Of a stretch of 64,000 nucleotides of DNA, positions 20,615 through 31,265 are shown piece by piece (position 1 is the first letter of the stretch; every line of letters starts with the position of its first letter). The DNA is from Trichopria drosophilae. Lineage: Eukaryota > Arthropoda > Insecta > Hymenoptera > Diapriidae. The stretch covers positions 14,005,001 to 14,069,000 of the forward strand of contig CM059585.1 in the NCBI GenBank assembly GCA_030407085.1. The letters run 5' to 3'. The notes beneath the pieces are model-generated. The model was not told the origin of the DNA. It was given only the letters and a program-made list of their open reading frames with translations, and searched no databases. The position numbers and the translations under genes are program-made.

Positions 20615-22142
20615 CTTAAAACAATTTTTATGTACTTAGATTATACAACAACAGAGATAAGCATGCAAATTTTTATATAAAAAGTTACGTAAAAAAAACA
20701 TTTTTTAACGATTTATTTTACTTAGGTTTTCCACTTACATTCAGTAATTGTAAATCCATTATCATCTGGATGTTTTTAGGATACTTTTCAGAAAATTCTT
20801 AAAAATTCCATGAACAGTCTCTAATTAAAATAATTAAAAACTTGAATAACATTCAATTTCTTGACACTTGTATTAAATATTTTCCGAAAAAGTTTTTTAA
20901 ATTTCCATCGCACTTTATGACCACGCGAGGTTTAAGTCAAATGCATGAACGTACTACTGCACATCACCACTTACGAAAACCGACTGCACTGTCTCTGAGC
21001 GTTGATAGTAATCGAGTGTAAAACCTAGGGGCGTGGAATCATTTACAGAATCGAGGGTCCAGCCACATATCAGAAAGGGTCATGCCCTTTTTTCGACCAG
21101 CTGAAAATACGCACCTGGCCCCCTGCAACGCACCGATCGCATTAATCGACTAATCCAATCTAACCTGTGCGATGAGGGTATCCTTTTAAAAATAATCCAT
21201 CGGTAAGTCCTCTTTTTTAATAATTCAACGGCAACACGTGGTGATAAAATTGAATACCGGACATCATATTCGTAAGAATACAATTTTTGAAAGGGAATGT
21301 TTACTTTAAATACAAGTTTTACCCAATGACATGTTACATATGAATGAGTATTTTCTCTTTTGCTCTGGACATTATTTTAAAAATTAAAAAACCTTAATTT
21401 CATAGAGATACGTGTAAAATGATAACCCTCTTTGCCCTGGATTGATATTCAATTTTAATTTTGTAGATGTATTTTTCATTTTATACTGCATTAAATGCCG
21501 GGATATAGCATTTCAGCAGTAATAAAATGAAGAAGTACATAGATCAGATTTCGATTTCGGCATAATCCGGAAGAGCACCTAAAAAGCATCTAATTTTTTT
21601 AGTAGTAAGAGAAAACTTGGAAACACAAACTGTAAAGTGTAAAATTTTTGGGTAGTTTAATTATGAAAATTATTCGTTAGTCCCTATACCCTCCTACAAT
21701 GCATGACATTACGACAATGTTACAGAAAGGTTACAACCTTAACATTTAAACGACACATTGTTATAGTATCAAGATAAAGCTTTTAAAACTTACCTTAAAG
21801 TGTAATGTTAATGTAAGATCATGATAATCCTAGAAAAAAACTGAAAATTTAAGATATTTTTTCAAATACATGCGAGGTGTTTGAAATTACAAAAATATTA
21901 AAAATTGTAAGAGAAGATAAATAAATTATAGAGCATTAAAAAAGCTATAAAATAAGCCCTTATAAGTTCATATAAATTAATCGGTAGTCAAGTTATTACA
22001 AAAAGTCTATAGATTTAGTTTTTTGAAGATGACGGAATATGCACAAATGAAATCTTGATCGACAACTCGAGGTTAGACTTTTCTATACCCATACAACAGT
22101 CTCCAAAACGAATTTCGGTTCTTGGACCATTTTCCTGCTCGA
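20615..22142. other. Upstream region of the BEN gene
   Basis: Probable 5' part and promoter of the minus-strand BEN gene. One possible first exon lies at 21115-21283 (minus), ending at a good donor (CCAG|GTGCGT). Its phase would suit the alternative acceptor of the next exon (TCTAAG), but no convincing start codon or homology was seen. The rest is AT-rich without recognised features. Confidence 0.3.
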
Positions 22143-22570
22143 ATATCTAATTCGACTGGACTATTTCCGAAAATTCTCGGTCAGTTCCGAATTAATTTCT
22201 TTGGTACGTTCTAGGATACCATCTATAGATAATAATATATAAGTATATGTATATTTCTTGACCGCTTTAATCGAATTAAATAAACAAATAAGTTCTTCTA
22301 CGTAATTCGGTCCTCTGACTAATTGTTAAAATGTAAACAAAGAAAAATATGACGTAACTGGGATATCAGTTCAAGTCTAGCGCAATAAATCATCGTGTAC
22401 TTATATGTAAAAATTATGAATCACATAATGCGTTTCCCACCTACCGTCTATAGTAATTAGAATAATCCTTATAGAGCCCGAATTTCCAAAAAATTGATTC
22501 GGTAATTTGTTATTTATGGTTTTTAGTGAAAATGTCTACCTTATCAGCGAAGTATTAGAACCCCCTTAAT
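22143..22570 (+). repeat. Dispersed repeat J, copy 1
   Basis: 'TTTCCGAAAATTCTCGGTCA', TTCCGAATTAATTTCTTTGG, 'GAGCCCGAATTT' and 'GGTTTTTAGTGAAAATG' occur in the same order as at 46945-47125, and inverted at 29220-29345 and 30525-30640. This copy has an additional AT-rich insert (about 22215-22440). It is non-coding. Confidence 0.6.
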
Positions 22571-22650
22571 ACCATTGTTATATTTTTTCAATATCGCACT
22601 AATATATATTAGGGTGATATCAATATACTTGTCCAGTAATAATTGTATTA

Positions 22651-24140
22651 GGGTGAATGCATTTTTATACAAGTCCATATGTTCTAGGTTTCAAGTCTGC
22701 TTTTTCTGCATCTGAAGTCCATTTTCCAATATCGTTAGTCGTTTTTCCAATATGGCGCCCAGAATGGCAAAAAAACCGAAAAATTTAGTAGTTTCGTAAA
22801 TTGAAATCCTCTTTTTATATGAAACTGTAGTCCAATCGATTCCTACTTTTAAATCTGATGGAGTAATTGGTTGTACCAAAAGATACTGTATTGCCCATTC
22901 TAGAATTGAAATTGGCAACGTCAACAGGACGGCATTTTCCACCAATTTTTAGTTATAATACACTTGTAAACGAACATGCATTAAATACCAATTGGTAAAC
23001 GATGATTTTCCACATCCTCGAACACGAATCACTTTTCAAAGTTTCAGAATTTCAAATGGCGATTTCAATATGACGGTCAAAAATTTGAAATTTTTATAAA
23101 TTTTTATACAAATGTGTGAGGGATTTTTGAGGTTCCTGATAAAAAACCGTTAGCAGATTTTTGAAATTCAAAATGGCGGATGCAATATGGCGGATAAAAA
23201 TTCAAAACTTTTATAAAATTTTGTAAAAATGAGGACTGAATCAAATCTCAAAAGGACTATTGACCATCAATAGTGATACGATATTGCTTCTTCAATAGTG
23301 ACGAGAAAGTACTTCTTCGCCTCAATGTTGCCTTTCGAACCTCTGAAGATGAATTTGTGATTACACACAAAATGGATACAAAAGAAATTTTTGTAAAATT
23401 TAGAATTCTAAAAATCTAAAGACGGATTAGTAGTCCAGGATCTCAAAAAAGCCTCTAAATCCATTTGTTACCAAAATATCAGTTCCAACAGCCATATTAG
23501 AACCGTCATTTCCAAATTTCGAAAATCTGCCAATGAATTCTGAATCAGGAACTTTAAAAAACCACCTATACTAACTTTTACAAAAATTGATAAAAGTTAT
23601 GAATATCGGTCCGCCATTTTGAATTTCAAAAATCTGACAGCGGGTTCGTGATCAGGAACCACAAAACCCCCTCTATGCACATTTGTATAAAAATTTATAA
23701 AAATTTAAAATTTTTGACGGCCATATTGGATCCGCCGTTTTAAATTCTGAAAATTTGAAAAGTGATTCTTGATCGAGGATGTGGAAAATCATCTTTTATC
23801 AATTGGTATTGAATGCATATTCGTTTACAAAAGTATTACAACTGAATAACAAAAAATTGGTTGAAAACGCCGCCAATTGGAATTCTAGCATGCGCCTTAC
23901 ACCTTCTTTTGGTACAACCAAATACTCCGCCAGATCTTAAAGTAAGAATCAATTGGACTACAGTTTTATATAAAAAAAAGGATTTCAATTTATGAAACTA
24001 CTGTTTCTTTTCAGGTCTTCTGGCATTCTCGGCGCCATATTGGAAAAACGACTAAAGATACTGGAAAAATGGACTTCAGATTCAAAAAGAGCAGATTTGA
24101 AACTTATAAGATATGGGCTTGTATAAAAATTGATTCACCC
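22651..24140. mobile_element. Foldback element with arms of about 600 bp
   Basis: The left arm begins GGGTGAATGCATTTTTATAC and the right arm ends GTATAAAAATTGATTCACCC. Both arms share AAGTCTGCTTTTTCTGCATC/its complement, TCCAATATGGCGCC, a 'TTGGTTGTACCAAAAGA' block and a GATGATTTTCCACATCCTCG block. The inner part consists of direct (23040-23220) and inverted (23480-23760) copies of the ATGGCGGATCC module around a loop near 23230-23480. It is non-coding; the minus-strand 84-residue ORF at 22691-22945 is arm sequence. No clear target duplication. Confidence 0.75.
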
Positions 24141-24207
24141 TTTCTATGAAAATTATTTAGGTAAAAAACGTTGACAATTTATGCCATTTCAGGACGAAAC
24201 GGGTTAA

Positions 24208-25756
24208 CCCTTTAACGCCGGGACGGACACTTTTTTTCGTTCATTTTCAACTTTAATTTTCTCGGCGATTAAGAATGGAAAAAATCCTTCAGGAACCATT
24301 TCTTATGTATTTGACCGCGCTCTTTCAGAGCCTGCAATCGAAATCCCAAAAAAATAAATATTCCAAAAGTTACAGCCATTTTGAAAAAGAAAAATCGAAA
24401 TTTTTGACAATTTTCTTTCAGAAATGAATTTTTTTTCATATAGCAGGTCACCAGAGCACTGTTTCACCTGAAAATATCGCGTCCGCAATATCTAAGCTTG
24501 AAAATGGCGAAACGTACTTTTCAAAATTTAAAGATGGCGGCTCAAAAATGTTGGCGGCAGAATTTTTTCCCCACAAATGTTAATAATCTGCGTATCCTTA
24601 TTTTTTTCAATTTTCTATTTGTATGGCGTTGAGTATCTAAATATTTCTTTGGTCGCTCATAACGAATCTGAAGTCAGATTTCAAAAATTCCAAATAGCGT
24701 TTCCAATATGGCGGACGATATTTTTAAAATTGTTCGGAATGTTGTGAAAATGATTACTCGGAGGTTTGTGGGGTCGCTGATAACGAATCTGAAGTCAGAT
24801 TTCAAAAATTCAAAATAGCGGATCCAATATGGTGTACGATATTTCCGAAAAACTCCATACAAATATTTCTGTACCATCATGTACATTTCTATAAGACAAA
24901 ATTCATATTTGTTTACAATTGAATTCAGTCGCATGTAGCTCTACACAATACCAATTACAAATTGGATTTCTAGGCAAATAATCAACTCGATTTTCTTAAT
25001 AAAGACTGCCATATTGGATCGGCCATTTTGAATTTTTGAAATCTGACTTGAGATTCGTTATCAGCGACATCAAAAACCCCCTAGTAATCAGTTTCACAAC
25101 TTTCCGAACAATTCTAAAAATTTCGCCCGCCATATTGGATCCGCCATTTTGAATTTTTGTAATCTGACTTGAGATTCGTTATCAGCGACACCAAAAACCC
25201 CCTAGTAATCATTTTCACAACATTCCGAGCAATTCTAAAAATTTCCCCCGCCATATTGGATCCTCCATTTTGAATTTTTGAAATCTGACTTCAGATTCGT
25301 TATGAGCGACCCGAGAAATATTTAGATACTCAACGCCATACAAATAGAAAATTGAAAAAAATAAGGATGATTTGATTATTAATATTTGTGGGGAAAAAAT
25401 TCTTCCGCCAACATTTTTGAGCCGCCATCTGTAAATTTTGAAAAGTACGTTTCGCCATTTTCAAGCTTAGATATTGCGGACGCGATATTTTCAGGTAAAA
25501 CAGTGCTCTAGTGACCTGCTATATGAAAAAAAAAAATCATTTCTGAAAGAAAATTGTCAAAAATTTCGATTTTTCTTTTAAAAAATGGCTATAACTTTTT
25601 GAATACTCATTTTTGGGGGATTTCGATTGCAGACTCTGAAAGAACGCGGTCAAATACGTAAGAAATGGTTCCTGAAGGATTTTTTACATTCTTAATCGCC
25701 GAGAAAATTAAAGTTGAAAATGAACGAAAAAAAGTGTCCGTTCCGGCGTTAAAGGG
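24208..25756. mobile_element. piggyBac-like non-autonomous palindromic element, TTAA duplication
   Basis: It starts CCCTTTAACGCCGGGACGGA and ends with the complement (TCCG..CCGGCGTTAAAGGG). It is flanked by TTAA at 24204-24207 and 25757-25760. The arms extend about 700 bp and match closely: 'TTTCGTTCATTTTCAACTTT', TCCTTCAGGAACCATTTCTT, the GGTCACCAGAGCACTGTTT block, ATGTTGGCGGCAGAA, ACTCAACGCCATACAAATAG. Toward the centre they carry the GAATCTGAAGTCAGATTT..AAAATGGCGGATCC module. TTAA target and CCC/GGG ends are piggyBac hallmarks. There is no transposase. It ends about 330 bp before the ATAD1 start codon. Confidence 0.82.
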
Positions 25757-26085
25757 TTAATGCGATCTATTATGTTAGCGTGCATATATTTCTATAGGTC
25801 ACTAAATTAAAACTAAAAATAATTTGAATTCGCAATTTGAACTGCATCTGTTTTACCGATCGAACATCTGATAATCTTGTCCATTGCGCAGTTTTGATCC
25901 GCGGGCACCATGTATAAACCCGAGGACGACCGAAATCATCCGGAAATTCTCGATTAGAAAAATCTTGTGGTCTAAAATCGTGCGAAATTCTCACTGAAAA
26001 CGTGCCTCGAAGAATTTCTACCCTTTTGATTTCTATGGTGATGTAGTCTATCGTAATTAAAAAAAATTTTCAAATCAAGAGCAGG

Positions 26086-27810
26086 ATGAACGTCGCTGGA
26101 GGTCCAGGATTTTCTCGTTACGAGGTTTTGATGCTCGTGGCGAGGCTTTCCTTTGTAACAGCTATCGGATTTTTTAGTATGCGATGGATTATGAATCAAA
26201 TGGATCCAACGACCAAAGCCAAGAAAAAAGCTAAAAAAAAGGTTATTAAAAACTATTTTCTCCAAATAGTTTTCTAGCATTTTTCTCCTGTAATTTTTAA
26301 CATCGATTTCATTCGATAGATTTCAACATCTCAGCGATTCAAAATTTAACTTTGGTGTATTTGAACAAATTTTTGTACATTACATAATCCATTTCAGGCT
26401 CAAGAACAACTACGAAAATTGGCAACAACTGATAATATACCATTAACGATTGATGCTGAACAATTAACAGACCATGAGATGATGATTGCAAGTCACTTGG
26501 TCGACCCAAAGGATATCCCAGTCTCATGGGATAATATCGCTGGTTTGGATAATGTCATTCAAGAATTAAAAGAAACTGTTATTTTGCCAATTCGGAGAAA
26601 GGAACTATTTGAAGATTCGCAACTCACACAGGCTCCAAAAGTAGGTTTGTTAAAAAAGTTTTAACAATCTGTACTAAAATAGTTATTGATTCTAGGGTGT
26701 GTTGCTGCATGGTCCACCAGGATGCGGAAAGACAATGATAGCCAAAGCTACAGCCAAAGAAACGAAAACTCGTTTCATTAATTTAGACGTTAGTATATTA
26801 ACTGATAAATGGTACGGAGAGAGTCAAAAGCTTACTGCAGCTGTCTTTTCATTAGCGGTTAAACTTCAACCATGCATCATATTCATCGATGAAATTGGTA
26901 ATTATTTTCTATGCAAATTTCAAAGAAAGAAACTAATAAAATTGGGTTTTTTAGATTCTTTCTTAAGATCTCGCAGCTCCCAAGATCATGAAGCTACAGC
27001 TATGATGAAAGCGCAGTTTATGTCCTTGTGGGATGGATTGATAACAAATCCTTCATGTACTGTCATAATCATGGGTGCTACTAATCGACCACAAGATTTG
27101 GATAGAGCAATTTTAAGGCGTATGCCTGCAACGTTCCACATTGGTTTACCAAATGAAGCACAACGAATTCAAGTATTGCAATTAATTTTGTGTAACGAAC
27201 CAGTGGCAGATGACATTGATGTCATCAAGTTAGCAAAGATGACAGATGGATTTTCTGGATCAGATTTGCAAGAATTATGCAGAAATGCCTCTGTATACAG
27301 AGTTCGTGATTACCTCCGTAACCATTCTACGTAAGTCTTTTTTTTATATTTAAATAAATCACCAAAATATTGAATACAAGTAATTAAAATTACAAGTTGA
27401 TTTCCATAAAGTAAACAAACATAACCTCCATGTTACTTCCTGGTTTGGAGCGAACTGTATTATACAGTAGACGCTTGATATAAGAACCATCGTTATAAGA
27501 ACCAATCGGTATAAGAACACTTTGTTGATCATTGCAGTCCCTCTGAACACAACCGTTGTAATTTCATCTTTTTCCTTTACAATAGACAAACTCATGATTT
27601 TGAATACATGCTACGAATAATGACAAAAATATTTTCAATTATTGCAGAGAGGTACTTAACAATAGCAGCACTGGTAGTGGAGACGACGAAGTCTTCCACG
27701 ACGCAGTGAGACCAATAACAATGGAAGATTTGTGGACATCGATAAAAAAAATGAAAACGTCAAAAGTACACACAGGAACATTAGGCATGGCTAAACTGGA
27801 CTTGGACTAA
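26086..27810 (+). CDS. ATAD1: ATAD1/Msp1 AAA-ATPase (mitochondrial/peroxisomal outer-membrane protein extractor)
   Basis: Five exons, 26086-26241, 26398-26640, 26696-26897, 26955-27330 and 27648-27810, join in phase at GT-AG borders into a 379-residue protein ending in TAA. Residues about 14-32 (VLMLVARLSFVTAIGFFSM) form the single N-terminal membrane anchor, followed by a basic stretch (44-52). The AAA domain shows Walker A GPPGCGKT (139-146), pore loop KWYGES (171-176), Walker B IIFIDEID (194-201), sensor 1 GATNRP (241-246), arginine fingers R255/R256 and the GFSGSDL block (299-305). The family forms hexamers on the outer membrane of mitochondria and peroxisomes that pull mislocalised tail-anchored proteins out. 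Length is slightly above the usual 360-370. All catalytic residues are present, so the gene looks functional. The ATG at 26086 is chosen because it precedes the anchor directly. Introns 2 and 3 are only 55 and 57 bp. Confidence 0.95.
27464..27530 (+). mobile_element. MITE left-end fragment in ATAD1 intron 4
   Basis: After TA, CAGTAGACGCTTGATATAAG begins a segment with three short 'TATAAGAAC' repeats, resembling the subterminal repeats of the CAGTAG-type MITEs. No matching right end was found within the intron. Confidence 0.35.
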
Positions 27811-29219
27811 AGTCCCGCAAAGTGCATAAACTTAGTGAAATGTTTTTTTACTGACTTATTTATTTTACATTGCAAAAAAAAATAGACTGGATAATCCAAC
27901 TGTATTGTATTATTTTTATAAATGCGATGTGAAAGTAAATTAAGTGCAGTGCAATTACTTCCTCGCATCGATGGGTTTGATACTTTTGTTACTTTTGTTA
28001 GTAATGGACAGTCGATTGACGAGACTGCGGTATGTACAGGTTATCCGAAGTGTAAAACAAAAATCAAATGGTTTTGATCTTGAAAAATTTAAGCATATGT
28101 AAAGCGATGTTATCAATGAATCTGCAAAACACGGTTTGTAAATATAATTATGATTATCAATCGTTATTTAAAATATACTGTGTGAATGCGAAGATGTTAC
28201 AGAATAAGTGCGTTATTGAAATCGATATAATCGTTAAATCTGTAGCTTATATTTATTGATAGACTACTGGAAGATACTAAGAAAACGTGTTTTGTTCCTT
28301 TATTATAAGTTCGATGTTTGCAGTTTTGAATACAAAACTATTGAATATTGAGTAGCGTTATAATTAAGCAAAATTAATTTCTTAACGATTCATATTCCGT
28401 CCCATTTTTTGTTCACATTTTGATAATTACGAAAGACTTTCGCAGTTGAATACAATATTTTTTACAGTTCCGTTTTGTGTGATTTAGATTCATTTATAAG
28501 AAAAAAAAAAACAATAAAGGAGTTTTCTTTTAAAATATTAAATGATTTCATATCCATACCAGATAAAATTTTAATTTAGTACATAAATGTTGGTTTTTAA
28601 AGGGAATTTCTATTAGTCCGCCATTTTGTTGTAAATTGCGCGTTTTTTCTCGGAAAAAAAATACATTCCAGGAATTTTAAAATTTTGATTCTTTCGACGT
28701 TCAAACAGAATTGGTTGACTTTTTGAACGAAATATTTTAATATAATTTACATTTAAAAGTTGATATAAATATAAATATGTTTAAAGGTATTTTTAAATCA
28801 TGAGTTTTATCTAAGAAAAAGAAGAAATTCAAGTTACCTTTTTGTTAATTGTTGGTTTCGCGTCCTGATGTAAGATGATTTTCTTTTACTGAATAAAACA
28901 GTTTCTACAAAATTATTTAATCTGACTACAAATTTTAAATACAAAAACACGGTAATTTACAGCAGTTTATCACTTAAAATAGAAAAAAAACAGACTGGAG
29001 TGAGAATTTCGAATTAGAGTTTTAGTATAATAAAATGGCCGCCGTCCGCGGGAAAAGATGTGTGAACGTGATAGATGGGAAACGCGCATAAGTTTTTAGG
29101 AACTGGTGTTATCGACCAATCAGTTTCTAGAGGCGCTTCGACGCGGTCAGCCGATAAGGTAGTATTAGGGATTTGTAAAATGGTCCGCCGGTAATGTAGG
29201 AAGTTTGTTTAAAAAAACG
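27811..29219. other. ATAD1 3' flank and AT-rich intergenic DNA
   Basis: The ATAD1 3' UTR must lie at the start. No canonical AATAAA occurs close to the stop; one at about 28512 (ACAATAAAGG) is a distant candidate. No other gene was seen. A short GC-rich patch (GGCCGCCGTCCGCGGG, about 29038) is unexplained. Confidence 0.4.
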
Positions 29220-29345
29220 TAAATTAAAGATGGCTGAATAAAATTTTCAAAATTCGGGCTCTGTAAAGGCAATTCTAATTACTTTAGACAGTTTCCTGAA
29301 AATACAAAAGTCGTTAATTGAGAAGTGACCAAGAATTTTATCATA
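29220..29345 (-). repeat. Dispersed repeat J, copy 2 (inverted)
   Basis: 'TTTTCAAAATTCGGGCTCTGTAAAGG' through 'GTGACCAAGAATTTT' matches the complement of 46945-47125. Confidence 0.55.
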
Positions 29346-29639
29346 TAACTCTATTTTATGAAAATGTGTAAAATTTTCTAGGAAAGAGTGGATTACTTGT
29401 ACTAAAAAATTGTAAACTCTTTTCTAAATTTTGTAGGGCATGCCACAGATAATTTTCAAAATGTTATTTCATCCACTGACCTATATATTTATATTATAAT
29501 TGATAGTTATCGACAGGTGAGTGACATAACGGAATAATTAAGTTACCGGCGGAGTTTCTCGCAAGCACGATAGTCTTAGATGATCATTACACGAGAAAAC
29601 TCGAAAATTGCGTATTACAGTGCTCGTGCGGTGTTGTGT

Positions 29640-31265
29640 CCCAGTAAACGAAAATTCATTGAAGATCCATTGAAATTCATTCAATACATCACTTCTGAAT
29701 TCGTTTTCTTAGCTTCTGCAATAAAATTCAATGAGAAAATGTGTTTAAATGATTTTGAATGATTAATAACTCATAAAAAGTTGTTCGATTTAATCATTTT
29801 GAATGGGAAAATAGTGGAATGAAGAAATGATTTCGTTGATTAAATTTCAATTGAAAAGTGCGAATAGAACAATTGTAATTTGAATACATTGCAATGGAAA
29901 AATAGTTATATTTGCTGCGAATGAATTTGAATTAGTTAATTATTACGAGTCAACAAATTTAATGATTTTGAATCGAAAAAAGAATTAGATGAAAATGCAA
30001 CTGATATGAATGAAATCGAATCGGTTATTACCAATAGCAAGGTTGGGAGGTAAATGATTTTGAATGGAAATAAAATATTCAAATGAAACAATCGTTCCAA
30101 AAATACCAAAACGTTGGTTCTTTAGTAATTTTTTACGATGAATTCAAAGATAGTATAATAAAAATTGTACAAAAATTTGTTCTCCAAACCAATTTTTTCC
30201 TTGAAAAAAAAATGGAATTTTTTAAAATACATGCGTAATTATTTCGGAAATACGATTTTCTGTTCACCAAACTTTTTTTGAATGTTTAAATTAATTTAGC
30301 GAATTTTAATGAGTCAAAGAAATTCGTTCTTGAGTAACTTTTGACGCGGAAGTCAGTAGTGTTGGAATAAAAAATGTAAAAAGTTTGTTTTTTTAATTTA
30401 ATTTCTTTAAATCCATCCGTAATTAAAAAAAAAAATATGTTTTTATGTTCACCCAAATTTTTGAAATTTTTGAATCAATTTAGAAGAAAGTAGTAATGAA
30501 AAAATCGAAATTAAAAATTACTGAATCGAATTTTCAAAATTTGAGTTTCATAAAGGCAATTCTAATAATTTTGTATGCTCTCTTAAAGAAAATCAAAGAA
30601 ATTTGTCGAGAATTGACCAAGAATCTTCTCCAATATCAAAAAATCATGTATTGCAGAAAATTCTCGGCCAATTCTCTTTAATTGTTTTTTATTCTTTTTA
30701 GAAGATAGTAAACAATGGTTAGAATTGCCTTTATAAAGCTCGAATTAAAAAAGAAATAGTCAAAATTTATTAATTTACATTTATTTAGCTTCGATTACAA
30801 CTTAATGGTACTCCCTTAAGATAGTCTAATCTACTCTAAAAGATTTTAATTAATAAATATATATTATTCCAACTTTTTCAGGTATTCTGCCAGATTTACA
30901 CCTTTGAAAACACCATGGTACTAGAAAATTACTGCAATTTAAGTGTTAGCAATAATACTTCCTTCCTATGTGACAAGATGTACCATAATGTAATAATAAA
31001 TATTAGAAAAATTAATATATAAAATGTTCAACCTTTTATTAATACAAAATTATTAAATTATGCCAAAGCCAATGGAATTGAATGAATTTCAATAATATAA
31101 TAAGCACGTACTGAAATCAATGATTTTAAAACAATAGAAAATCATTGATTACAGCTCTGTTGAATAGATTTTTATTGATATTTGGTGATAAAGAAAACCA
31201 ATTCAAATCTATTGAGATTCATTCAAAATCACTCAATGAATTTCAATGAATTTTCGTTTGCTGGG
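29640..31265. mobile_element. CCCAGTAAACG-ended non-autonomous DNA element, 1.6 kb
   Basis: It begins CCCAGTAAACGAAAATTCAT and ends ATGAATTTTCGTTTGCTGGG, an inverted repeat of about 20 bp with one mismatch. Subterminal ATTCATTGAA/TTCAATGAAT motifs are repeated many times near both ends. It carries an internal hairpin (30525-30755) built from repeat J. No transposase was found, and target duplications are uncertain. Confidence 0.7.
30525..30755. repeat. Internal hairpin built from repeat J
   Basis: The left arm 'AATTTGAGTTTCATAAAGGC' ... 'GTCGAGAATTGACC' and right arm 'TTCTCGGCCAATTCTC' ... 'GCCTTTATAAAGCTCGAATT' are inverted copies of about 100 bp around a short loop near 30640. Confidence 0.6.

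Noticed and set aside
21080..21283. 67-residue minus-strand ORF as a separate gene
   Set aside because: No homology and no ATG in the upstream part; retained only as a possible first exon of the BEN gene.
25972..26280. 102-residue minus-strand ORF opposite ATAD1 exon 1
   Set aside because: Shadow of the coding exon and its 5' flank.
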